A stretch of 64,000 nt of DNA from Allium sativum. Its lineage: Eukaryota; Streptophyta; Magnoliopsida; Asparagales; Amaryllidaceae. Under the pieces are notes generated by a model, which made no database searches, was not told where the DNA came from, and saw only the letters and a list, made by a program, of their open reading frames with translations. A program made the translations under genes and the position numbers. Shown piece after piece: positions 35,207 to 46,828 of the stretch (position 1 is its first letter; every line of letters starts with the position of its first letter). Location of the stretch: NCBI GenBank assembly GCA_030737875.1, contig CM060912.1, positions 129,155,993 to 129,219,992 on the forward strand, given 5' to 3'.

Positions 35207-35310
35207 TCATCTTTAATGGAAAGCAACCTTGAATAATGACTCCTTTCTCCTTTTCCTTCACGTGAAGAAATCAACGAAGATGGAATAACGACAAAGGTAT
35301 AAGCCTTCAT
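34701..35310 (-). pseudogene. gypsy C protease remnant
   Basis: On the minus strand LFVGFGIIIGMNWLKKNAMIMD at about 34980-34910 corresponds to the conserved segment after the protease flap in gypsy polyproteins. The catalytic triplet region further upstream is interrupted by a (TA)(GT) microsatellite at 35143-35205 (the encoded stretch near the start is MKAYTFVVIPSS, similar to element A's MKAYALNVVPSS). So A and C are related elements of different age. Confidence 0.7.
35143..35205. repeat. (TA)n(GT)n microsatellite
   Basis: About nine TA then about 21 GT dinucleotides, grown inside the gypsy C protease region. Confidence 0.95.
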
Positions 35311-35329
35311 AACCTACTTCTACTGATAT

Positions 35330-36290
35330 GGTTCAATGCAATCCTTCTACAAATTCCTAGGCTAATAATAGTTATAACAATTTTTTCTTAATCACTTTGC
35401 AATCTTTGATCAGATGACCCTTTTCCTTGAACCTATAGCAAGTGGGTTCCTACTTAGTCTTCTTCAAAGTGTTTTTTCCTTAAGACTGCTTTCTCTTTCC
35501 TTTCCACTTTTTCTTTCCTCCATCTCCTTATTATGAATTTGGCTCCTCCTTCTGAAAAACAATGGTTATCTTGAACTTTGGATATGGACCTTCATGGAAA
35601 AGAGCTTTCTCGATAGGACTCTTGAATTGCTTATCAATATATGATCCACCAACTTCTCTATAAAACAATCATCCAAACCATTACTGAACTTCTCATTCTT
35701 TCTCAATAGATATATGAGTGACATCCCATGCCTTATTAAAGGATGTAATTCAACAAATTACTCACTAACTGCCATCTCCCCTACTTTATATTGGCAACTT
35801 CCTAAAAAAACCAAAATTTAAGTAGCTAAGATAAAATTATTTTCATAATTACTAGCTTTGAATTGGTCCCAAGTAATCTAATCTTCTAGAGTAGCAATGT
35901 CGTTGTGCTCTGTCATGGCATGACCCTTGAAGCTGTTTAGAGGCCAATATCCTCTTCATGGTACTATCAACTTCCATGTCATCAAAAATATGCTCGTTGG
36001 TGTCCAACCAATCCCGTACCAATATAGCCGATTATGTTCCAAGAAATCGTTTTACACCCAATTTTGAGTAATCCTCGTTAAATTTAGAAAAATTAGCCCT
36101 TAGCACATGCATCGGAGCACCTCCATCAATAACCACAATATGAGTAAATGGTTGAACATCTCGCATCATGTTCATCATCATAGCGTCGAACATTGTTTGA
36201 AAGTGAGGGTTCGAAGCCGTTGAACCTTCTCCTCCATCAACTTTGGCAGCGGAGTTCCTTATATTCTTTCTTATATGCTGGCTCATTCTT
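35330..36290 (-). pseudogene. gypsy C gag remnant with broken zinc knuckle
   Basis: On the minus strand the gag part begins near 36286 with MSQHIRKNIRNSAAKVDGGE, includes MFDAMMMNMMRDVQ and KLGVKRFLGT, and continues in pieces (a FWKF-like part near 35820). A zinc knuckle at about 35450-35395 reads CYRFKEKGHLIKDC, with the second cysteine replaced by phenylalanine. The order PBS, gag, knuckle, protease, RT matches element A. Multiple stops and frameshifts. Confidence 0.7.
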
Positions 36291-36504
36291 GATCTGTTAT
36301 AATAACGATCAATCTTTCACAAAGAAAACTATGTCTAGGATACTCATCTACAAGCAACTTATAGTACATACTGTATTGCTATACAATTTTGAAAATGAAT
36401 ATATAACAAGTACACACTCTCTTTATTGATCCAGTCAAGGGTGATAAGTCATTTCCAATGTCCATTAGACCATAGTTCCAACTTAGGTTAATCGTGTGAC
36501 CTAA

Positions 36505-36947
36505 GCTTTATAACAAATGTGGCGACCGCTCTATACCATAAATACCTATAATGACCAAATAGCGCTTTGCTGATATGCAATGCTGATATTGGACGATCAT
36601 GAAGCTTGAAGATGAACAAAACAGAACATAACTTATCGATATTTGGCAGCTTGGAAAAAAATATAAAATCATAGAAAACAAGAGCAGAGACAGTGATAAC
36701 TAAGTGAACCAACAATCAAAATACAAATCCATAAAGTTACTTACCTTCTAATATAGTTTATAGAACTGAAACAAAATCAGTATATATTTCATAACAAAAA
36801 ATAAGTAAACATCAAGGCCCTACGACATTGCATAATGGAATAAGCATGGAAATATAATACATGATCGCACTATCCAGCTCATCCATTGCACAACTACTAA
36901 ATCACACATAGAGCTATTATCTTGTTAACTATATTAAGAGTACCTAC
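36505..36947 (-). repeat. gypsy C primer-site region and start of LTR (decayed)
   Basis: ACCTAAGCTTTATAACAAAT followed by TGTGGCGACCGCTC at about 36514 is a decayed version of the gypsy A junction (ACCTAGAGCTCTGATACC, then TGTGACGGCCCGCC). The LTR then runs to 36947, where CACTA 2 is inserted. Its other side may continue right of 49640, but I could not find its end. Confidence 0.55.
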
Positions 36948-37119
36948 GATCAATACGCCATAGATGACCTACTACAATGAAAATCCAAGGTGTTGCCAGC
37001 TAAAATGTTGCCACAGCTATGCTGATTTTTGTCTATTGCAACACACCCTTCAATGTGTTAGCTTTGATATCTAATTGTGTTGCAGTATCTACAGATATAT
37101 TCAAATTAAACAATTAATA

Positions 37120-37953
37120 AAATTAGTAATTCGCGTGAATGCAATCCAACGGCTTATATTACCAATCCGCGTGAATCTGATTTTCCTTACCCATCTCACC
37201 TCCTTTGCCCCTAAATTTTCATTCTCCCGCTGAAAGCCTTTGTTTCTTTTTCACTTAACAAAAAAAAATACATTTCGCTTTCTTTTTAATGGCCTAAACG
37301 AAAATTAGGGTTTCGCCCTTCGACTTGTGAGTAATCGCGGACCCGTTAGATTCAAGATCCAGGAGTTTGGCTGCTGCTGCTTGGAGGCCGTAGTGGCAAT
37401 CGACGATCGGATTTAAGGCTACTACTTGGAGTTATGGGGGAGCAGGCCTGGCTCTTCCCACAAGCAAGAAAAGCAACTGCTTAAGGCACCATCAACCGAT
37501 TCTACACGGAAGGAAAAGAGAAAAAAATCAATCTTGATCCGCAAGACCACAACTGCAAATCAGAAAATCACGAAATTGGAGAAAGGAAATAACGTAGCTC
37601 CTTTGATGCAAACGTCATTAAATTCGCAGAGGGTAAAAGCATCAAACTTCACCTAAACCGCTACTTCAGTTAGTGTTAATCTCTTATTAGTCTAATATGA
37701 TTATGTAGATATTAGTGTTTTTAATCTCGTTTAACGAAGTTGGTAGAAATTGAATAATTTGGGTACTATAGGTTCAGTTTTTGTATCATCTGACATGTAT
37801 ATCTATGGTTTCTATCGTGCGTCAATTAAGTTGAAGTCAAGTTTTAATTTTAATATCATATTTTGTAATATTTAGATGAGCATCAGTTAACCAATCAACT
37901 GAGTTGCAAGAGTATGGATACAAAACAATACGAATTTGATTCGTTGCAGGTCC
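37120..37953 (+). other. gene-like leader in left arm of CACTA 2
   Basis: Leader-like sequence with TTAGGGTTTCGCCCTTCG and a 76-codon basic frame (37426-37656) containing EKRKKSILIRKTTTANQKIT and ending near a donor-like GGTAAAAG. I do not recognise it. Probably captured host sequence; the following sequence to 37953 is AT-rich and non-coding. The last five bases before the solo LTR (37954-37958) are its TSD. Confidence 0.4.
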
Positions 37954-40900
37954 ATTATTGTGACGACCCAAACTCCCCAGTAAAGGAAAGCATGGATTGC
38001 TTTGAGAACAACACACATCAGAACACAAACTGAAGAACAATTTATTGCTGATTACAACAATTACATCAGAGTACAAGAATATAACAGAGTATGAATACTT
38101 ATTACACAATTGAAATACAATAATATCAGAGACTTAAATTACATTTAAATAGCAGTGGAAAAATAATATAAATATACAACTGAAAGGAATACATGGGTAC
38201 AGAGCTTTCCGAGTACCGCCTTTGCTGTAAACCAGGATCCTGTAAATATTTCTGCAAAGAGCTACTCGACTGCCTGTGTGGAAAATATGGGCACCCGAGT
38301 TTGCCAATGAAACAAACTACAGGTCAGTCATGGGACTGGTATGAGAAATCTTAACTTAACTTATCTAATAAATATGGCTAATCACAGGACCACGCCGCTA
38401 ACGCGGAACGTGTTTACTCCATTGGATTGCCAGTGCCTAAATTAAAGTAAATCGTTAAACAACGCAATGCCTTTTTAGAAAAATGAAACCATTATAAGAC
38501 CAAGTCCCATCACAGAATGCAACGCAAACCGGAGGATAGGGTTTTACCTTATAATGGTCAAAAGATGCTTGATACGATAAACGGATTTAATATTAGTGTG
38601 TATATATATGGGAATATATATTTCAAAAAAAAAAACATTTCAATCATAATGTATCAATCATAGACGGCATGGGTACCATATATCATGTCGCCATACTAGT
38701 TCTACATTCAAAAACGCAAGGTCGTATTGGAAATTGGATTTCCATCATGAGTCGAGGCTAGGGGCAAGTTCCTCTCCAATTCGAGACTCTCTAGCAAATG
38801 CCTCAGGATCACACCTATGGGCAACCCTTGGATCTTCAGGGTCGGTCCCCGCCTATCGACAGTGGATGGGTTTTGCCTGAACACACGCTTCCCGGTCCCT
38901 TTGGACCTATAGTATGACCACTAACGGCCTATAAAAATCCGAGGTGCCTCAAAATCCAACATCCACATAAGTAAAATGCTAGACAGTTTAAGCACGGGCA
39001 CTACTCCTAGCTAGAAAGAAACGTGTGCACTCCCTGCAGTCCTACTCCCGTTTTTGACTCATACCGGGGTGTGAGGCTCGCAAAGTCACGCTATACACAA
39101 AGCTATGTCGTAATAGGATATACTTTGATCATCCCACAAGGCCCTGCTTTTCAACAAAAGCCTTGATCATTTGCATCTTGGCGTGCCACATTGACAATTC
39201 ACACCATGCGATCAATCACTATTAATATATACCAGGGTGTTAAGCAGAGAATAAATTCTCCACAACCAATCAGACATACATTAATAAAAATCAATTTAAT
39301 TCACATGGAACAAAATACAATGTCAGACATGCATCCATATACAAGTCGTTCTGGGTCTGAACGAAACCGGAGACACCTGAGAGGTCCTTGCATATCCGGA
39401 AAATCAACAATACGTCTGGACGGCTACCACTGAAGCTCCTTCAAGGTAGCTACTCCCATCATGGGTCTCAGTAGCAACACATCCATTCGATGTGAAGATC
39501 GTCGGTCTTCAACCACCGTCTTCATCTTCGACCCTTCGTCGTCGTAGTAATTATTCGGAATGGGTTAAACCCGGTCTTTCCGAATAACTCGCGTATTTTT
39601 TTATAATTAAAAATTAAGTACTATAAAAGCACATCCAACGTCTCATTCCAATTCAGAATATTCTTTTAAATAAAATATTCACATTATCTTATCAAAGATA
39701 AATTCTTTAGATTTATTCTTAAATCTTTCTTTTAAAGATTTGTTAAAACCCCAATTTGGTTTTAAATATCAAAAATCATTACTCAATGATTATTTAAATT
39801 TAAGAAATTAATCTTATCTTTAACTGGGTTAAAGAACTAATGTCATTTAAAACATAGTTCACGGTAAACCCAAAGTCATCTTCCACAAATATGGAACCTT
39901 CACAGAAATCAAATCAATATATTTAATCGTTATAAATTTCTGTATCCGACCAATAATATAAATGGAATAACGACAAAGCCTCTTAAATTCCATATGTAAT
40001 ATCGGTCTTCGTTTAGAGAAGCTTATCTCGATTATTACTAATTCGAATTCCATTCAACTCCAATTTAATATATTAAATTGGAAAACTTGGCTTTTGGAAA
40101 ATTTCCATTTAAAACTTAAATAAAGATTTATAAATTCCAAATCACATTTTCACTGTCAGTTGGGTTAAAGAACAAATGTCGCTTAAAAACACAGTTCACA
40201 ATAAACCCAACTCACACTTCATATTATTTCAATTATCAAATATAATTGAAAACTTTAATAATTTAAATAAAAGATTATTCCTTTCATACGGGGTTTAAGA
40301 ACAGTGTTATTTAAGACACTATTCACGACAAACCCAAAATCCAATTCATTATATTTAACTTAAATTAAATATTAACAAATTGGAAAACTTCATTAAATCT
40401 AAATTTAATGATTTACTTTACTTAATAACTAGCTCATTTCAATAAAAATATATTTTTATCTAAAATATATTCTTTTTCTAAAATATTCTTTTTTTAAAAT
40501 ATGTTTTCTAAAATATTCTTTTTCTAGAATATATTCTTTATTGGAATGTGACTCAACCAACAACCATATATTGCATGTAATCAACCATCATGATAAATAA
40601 TTATCAAACATCCAATAACAACCAGAGTGGATTCTACACTAAATATTGGGACCAGTGTAGATCAAATATCATCCCAACACCCGTGTGGGGTTTCATCCAA
40701 CAATCAAATAATAAATTATTTGTGCACTTGGGCGATGTGTGAAAATTATCGTCCCAATCACATAAACAAACCAGATGACTTGTAAATGGCAGTATAATAT
40801 TCAGTTTGAATATACTGACATTATCACTGCAAGAAAACAGGCTATTTGCGATGGCTGATTTGCGACGGCTTCAGACGGGTCGTCGGCGGCCGTCAGAAGC

Positions 40901-41940
40901 CGACCCGTCGGAAGCCGTCGGAAATTTTCGTGATAAACTGACTACCGAACTCTTTCTTCCTCATTTCTTTTGCTCATCCGTTTTTTCCAGCTACGGTTTC
41001 TAAAACCCTACCACCCAAAATCTGATTTTTTTGCCTCAAAATCCCGATTTCTTCGCGTAAGTACCTCCTTGGCTTTCATTCAGATCTCTAGAGCAATCAA
41101 TTTAAGGTATAATCTCTTTTTTCCATAAAAATCCAATTTTTACCTAAATCTATATTTGCTTAGATTAGAAAATTAGGGTTATCTATTGATTGCAATTGGT
41201 TTAAATAGCGTTTTAGTGGGGTTATAGTATCCTATTATGTGCGTATTTCATGTGATATAATGAAATTGAAAATTTTATGTGCAATATTTGGTTATTTATG
41301 CATATATCCCCCTTAACTTGATTTTGACCATTGTATAATTGTGGTTATTTGTGTATATGTGCACCGTTATATACTTATTATTCTTGTATTTATTGCAAAA
41401 GTAGAAAATCTTACAAAAATTGTTTGAGTACATCTAACAAAACAAAAACCCTTTTTGTGATTTAAGTTATTTATGAATCAACGATGCAGATTTAAGAGAA
41501 CACATCAAAATAGGATAATATGCATGAAATCGATGCATTATATCTATGAATATTACATGTATGAATAAACTTGTGAAGTAACATACAAAGCTAACTATTT
41601 TTAGTGTTGGAACAACCATGTGGGAAGTATTTATCAATTATTGGAACACTGATGAGGCGAAGGTAAGTGCACAAAATTATTTGTAAATATCAAAAATATT
41701 TGATTGATAATGTCATTCTTTGCGGACCCGGCCTAGCAACCTCCATACTTGCGCACATATTGTCCGTGATGCTGGTGATAATATCATCATGACATATTAA
41801 CTACTTTACTTTATCTCTTGCTTAAAATAAATGAGCAATTAAATCATGTTCTACTAAATTTGATGATATGAGCTTGTCCAATTTTGTTTTCGCCAACTTC
41901 TTCATGTAGTCAACTAATGAACTCTTGGCAATAATTACAG

Positions 41941-42012
41941 GGAGACAAATTGGACGAATTTGAACCTCTCTTCGATTACAGTGCAGTCACCCCCTTTATG
42001 TAGTCATTGAAG
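41941..42012 (+). pseudogene. captured exon-like fragment in CACTA 3
   Basis: Between acceptor ATAATTACAG and donor GGTAAAC. The frame reads GDKLDEFEPLFDYSAVTPFM and then stops. Codon pattern and splice signals look like a genuine plant exon. A further piece with DDDDDTVTLTILDG lies at 42101-42142 after an acceptor-like AG, and GCTYAKATRNMRCGFGNQV at about 42259-42315. I cannot name the source gene with confidence. Confidence 0.45.
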
Positions 42013-42492
42013 GTAAACTCCCTTACTTATATTTTGGTGTTTTTGTTGGAATCTCAAATCCTTTTTCTTTTTTGTTAGTATTAATGCATATATATTATAG
42101 ATGACGATGATGACACGGTTACTTTAACTATTTTGGATGGGCCTACGGGAAAGAGATGCTTAAATTCTGATTTTAAGTTATATTTTTCTATTTTTTGTGT
42201 TAAATATATTTTTAAGGTATGTTAATTCTGATTTTAAGGTATGCTTAAATTCTGGTTTCGGATGCACGTATGCGAAAGCGACGCGAAACATGCGGTGTGG
42301 ATTTGGAAATCAAGTGGTAAACGATTTTTTTCTTAATACAATTTTTAGTTTAGAAATAAAATCATGTACCCTTACACAGTTGCTACAAATATGAGTTAGG
42401 ATTCAAACTGTCCACTTCATCATAATTTGTACAAAGTATGAGTTAGGATTTGGAAATCAAGCAGATTTTTTGGGGGTAGTGTATTTATTACT

Positions 42493-42494
<2 letters not shown>

Positions 42495-42539
<45 letters not shown>
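42495..42539. repeat. (TA)n microsatellite
   Basis: About 22 TA dinucleotides inside CACTA 3. Confidence 0.95.
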
Positions 42540-42542
<3 letters not shown>

Positions 42543-43059
42543 TGGACTACGTGGTGTGCACAAATTTATGTATTATGTAGTTAATGGTTTAAGTTTATGG
42601 TGAAATTTTTGTGTTTTTGTTAATTGGTTGAGAGTTGATATGTTGGGTTATCTATTGATTGATTAGATAGTGGTTTTAGTGAAGAAGTATAGTTGGAAGG
42701 CTAAAAAGCGGCTGAAATTTCAAAAAAAAAAATAAGCAGGTTTTCCGATGGCCGTCAGAAACCGTTACAAACCGCCAAAAACCATCGAAAACAAAAACTA
42801 CAGACTGTGTCGAAAACCGTCGGAAAATCAGATTTTCGACGCCTCTAAAAGCGACGGCTATTTCCGACGGCTTCCGACGGCCGCCGACAGTTTTCAGCCG
42901 TCAGAAATAGCCTTTTTTCTTGTAGTGTATATTTAACACATCAACATTTCAACATCACAGATATATATCAAGCCATCGCTAACATCCTATTTTTAATCTA
43001 TGATCTTTTACCATAACTAATCGACAAGAAAAATATTAATTTTCCTATCTTTTGAGTAA

Positions 43060-45130
43060 TCCCTTTCAATGACCAAAAATGTAAATTTTGATTAAACTCT
43101 TTTTAATGACCAAAAATGACTATTTTTATTTCATTCCTTTTTATGTACACAAAACTATATATTTTTGTCTAATCCTTTTAATGTAAACAAAATATGGATT
43201 CTTGACTAATCTTTTTAATGTTGACAAAAGAAATATTTTTACTTCATTCTTTTACAGTGTCCAAAAGTAAATGTTTTTATACATTTCATATTCATTACCT
43301 TTTAATGTGTAAAAATATACATTTCATACTCATTACTTTTTAATGTATAAAAATATACATTTCATACTCATTACTTTTTAATGTCTAATAAACTGTAATT
43401 TATTTATATGACATTATTGTTGATGACAAATGAGAAAATTTTCATTTTCTTTATTTGTATGCAGATATTCTTAGCTTTAAATTTTAACAAATAAAATGTA
43501 ACTTAAATGTACATACAATTCTAATGCATGTATTGACCAGTAATATGATTCTTATATTTGCCTATAAATTCTAATGTATGTTATGCAGATAAAAAAAAAT
43601 GATTTCTATATTTGCGTATAAATTATATTTCAACAAAGTGTATAAAAAGTGATACATCCATTTTGTCGACAATTTCATTTTATCCAAGTGGACATTTTGT
43701 TATAACTCAAATCCAATTAATAAAAATGCTATTTGTGTTTAATTCTTTTATTTAACAAAATGTCCTTTTTATTTTCAACCATCTTAATTTGACAAAATGT
43801 ATGTTCTTGCTTCAACTAATATATTTGCCAAAATAAATGTTTTGTTTTCAACTAGTGTAATTTTGACCAAACTGAATAATTGGTTTCAACAAATGTAAAT
43901 TGACAAAAGTGAATAATTTATTCTTCAATTCTAATATAACATAAAAGTGTTATATTTTTGTTTCATTCTTTCAATTTAGACAAAAATGAGTATTTTTGTC
44001 TACTTCAATGATAAAAATGAATGTTTAGTTATTCATTCTTTACCAGGGCAAAAATGAACATTTTCAATTCATTCCTTTAAAGTGACAAAAATAATGTTTT
44101 TATTTTAATAACTTTATTTTGACAGAAACCATGTTTTAATGTAAACAATCAAATGAATATTTTATTATTCTAAATTTTTACCAAAAACTAGGTTTTAATG
44201 TAAACAATAAAAATGAACTTTTTATGGTAATCCAAATTTTTGACACAACAATTCATAACTAGTTGGCGAATAAATTTGACGTACATTTTGCTATGTATCC
44301 TAATGAAAAATAAAAGAATATTTTATTTGTTTACATTTTTGTATGTGTTTTATTAACATATAAAAGAGAAATTTTATATGTATACATTTTTTATGTACGC
44401 TAATGACGTATAAAAGAGTATTTGACATGTTTACATTTTTCTATGGACTCTAATAATATATAAAGAGCAAATTTGATTTGCTTACCAATTTTAGGTTTCT
44501 AATCCAATCTTAACAAGTAAAAATGGTATTTTCAATTGTTTACAAATCCTAATGAAAAAACGACAATTTTGCATTGACACTTCTAACTCAATATTAAATG
44601 ATATGCTTATTTTGACAATTTTTGATTAAACATAAAAACCTTGATTTATATTGTCAATTTTAATACAACAAAATTGACAATTTATTTCTAACATAACATG
44701 GTTTTAAAATGAGCGACATTTCTGACACAAATGTGATAGTTTATTTCAATCTACCAGTTTTGACAAAAATGTTATATTTATTTCAATACTCAAGTCTTGA
44801 CAAAAGCGTTATTTTTATTTCAACTAACAAGTTTAACCAAAAAGTGTTATTTTACTTTCAACAAACAAGTTTGTCAAAAAGTGTTGTTTAATCCTAATTA
44901 ACCTGTTCTGATAAAATTATGTTTCTAATTCAATAATCACGTTTGACAAAATAAATTTTCTTTACATGCCATACCTTTATTTAAATCAAACATGAACATT
45001 TTTGTTTTTGTATATAAAACAAAAATATGGTTTTTATTTTATACACAAATTTTAACACACATGAATATAATATATTTTATATTTGCAATAAAATATGATT
45101 TTATCGTATACACAAAATTCTAACAAATAT
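43060..45130. repeat. TGACAAAAATG array in LARD-2
   Basis: About 2 kb of loosely repeated units of 40-60 bp, each with (T)GACAAAAATG or GACCAAAAATG and a T-rich part such as TTTTTATTTCATTC. It occupies the place of the AAAAATC array in LARD-1 but the unit differs. Confidence 0.75.
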
Positions 45131-45474
45131 GAATACACAATCATAATCAATCGTTCACCACAATCACAACACAATCAATAATAAAAATAATATATACATA
45201 CAACATGGATTTCACACTGAATAGATATATAAATAACACAATAAAATAAATAATTAATTTTAATTTTAAAAATAGAAATCTCACCGAACAATTCGGATCT
45301 GAAATTTCCTGAATTTCCAAAGTGTTCGGTTTCAGATCTAAACAGTTCTATGTTGTAGAGTTTTCTGATACGAGTCCAACGCTTTCAGTTTCGTCCGATT
45401 CTGATTTAATTTGAGTGAGTTATGACAGTTCGAATATTGATCATATTAATAATATAATTAAATTATAATTAAAC

Positions 45475-45900
45475 CTTAATCCCAAAAATTTACGCCGGTT
45501 TCCTTCTTCATCATTGTCTGTTTACTTCGTGACCGTGAAACCCAACATCGAACCTCCAAATCCCACCGTCGCTCATCACTTTGACGCCCCCGAGTCTGAT
45601 CAGGAACCACCACTCGAAGCGCTACATCGCCAGCTCCCCACGCCAGGACCCACGGCCAACTCGGCCTCCCCCATTGCCTCGAAATCCGTCCCCAAGTCGC
45701 CGGCTTCACCGCTCAAAATCGAGCAATCCACTAATCTACAACAGATCTTGACCGTTGACAATATTGTCCTTGATTAGTTCTTCGATTTGGTTTAAGCTTC
45801 ATGTTTTAAAACGAATTAGATTGGGAGATTTTTGGATTCAAAATCCGGAGCTTTCAGGCCATTGAAATGATGAAAACGGGGGCTCCATATAGAGTATTAG
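45475..45900 (-). other. GC-rich gene-like leader in LARD-2
   Basis: On the minus strand it follows a TATA box, has ACCGAAACCCTAATACTC and then a CG-rich stretch (45530-45720) with an open frame of 77 codons (45709-45476, GRISRQWGRPSWPWVLAWGA) with no recognised domain. The position matches the LARD-1 leader, but the sequence is unrelated. Confidence 0.5.
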
Positions 45901-45919
45901 GGTTTCGGTATTTAGGGCG

Positions 45920-45927
45920 TATTTATA
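45920..45927 (-). promoter_or_regulatory. TATA box of LARD-2 LTR
   Basis: TATAAATA on the minus strand, about 900 bp from the LTR edge, the same distance as the TATA region in LARD-1. Confidence 0.6.
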
Positions 45928-46828
45928 CGCGTATAAATAGCGTATTTTATTTATTTTAATTTATTTATTTTCCAAATTTATCTGTATGTTGCTACAAACT
46001 CCAAATCAAACCCAACGAGTGTCGCCCCCAGCTAATAACCCCCGTCCCGGACACAATGGAACATGTTTCGTAACCCAATTCGGCTGTTACGATATGTTTT
46101 TCTTTAAATTAAATTATAAATCATTTGATTATTAAATTTGAACGTACATTTAATTTCACCGTGGCCACATACCGACTCTAAAAATTCCAGAAAAATTATT
46201 TCTAGTTATGTTTTGACGATACGGTTCTAAAAAGACTAATTTCGTTGAATTCTGAGACCGTTTGAAAAATGGCTATTTTCAATTCGATTAAATTTGACCG
46301 AAACTGACAAAACACATTTTCCCCTGCCACACTCACATATTAATTCGAAAAATTCTGGAAAATTAAACTTAACAATAATTTGACATCCCGGTTCCAACAA
46401 AAGTGGTTTCGTCGAAAACCGAGATCGTTTGAAAAATGACTATTTTTAAGGGCTAAATATTATATTAAAATATAAATTCTACAGCGACTTTTCTAAAATT
46501 TAAACTGGACATAACTTTCAAATTATAAAGTGAAATTTAGTTTTTTCAGATTCGTTAGAAATATATGATTAAACAAATTTAAATATTTTTGGTTTTACTG
46601 AAATCCGATTTGGTTAGGATCCTGTACAGTCAATCAAAGTTCAAATTCAAATTTTCAAACTGTAGCTCTATTTTAAACTCCTTTTATAATTAAATTGAAT
46701 TTATTCGTTTTAAAATAAATTTTTAGCCGTTCTTATTTAAAATAGATTATTTTAAATATTAAAATCCATTAAAATTTATAAAATTAAAATTTTATATTGG
46801 CCCCAAAATTCCGGATTGTTACAATTAT

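Larger units (their letters stand above)
40824..42927. mobile_element. CACTA transposon 3 with TSD TAT
   Basis: 2104 bp. Left end CACTGCAAGAAAACAGGCTA, right end read inverted CACTACAAGAAAAAAGGCTA. TSD TAT is perfect (40821-40823, 42928-42930). Subterminal repeats of CCGTCGGAA/TTCCGACGG at both ends (40860-40930, 42745-42905). Inside are a leader with a GTAAGT donor near 41058, two or three exon-like pieces and a (TA)n run. No transposase. Confidence 0.95.
37959..46823 (-). mobile_element. LARD-2: giant solo LTR with TSD ATTAT
   Basis: Starts TGTGACGACCCAAACTCC and ends CCGGATTGTTACA, matching the edges of LARD-1's LTR. Perfect TSD ATTAT at 37954-37958 and 46824-46828. No internal region and no second LTR, so it is a solo LTR left by LTR-LTR recombination. 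Without the nested CACTA 3 it is about 6.76 kb. It aligns with LARD-1 along much of its length (for example 37980-38560 and 46010-46460) but is clearly a different subfamily. Confidence 0.92.
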
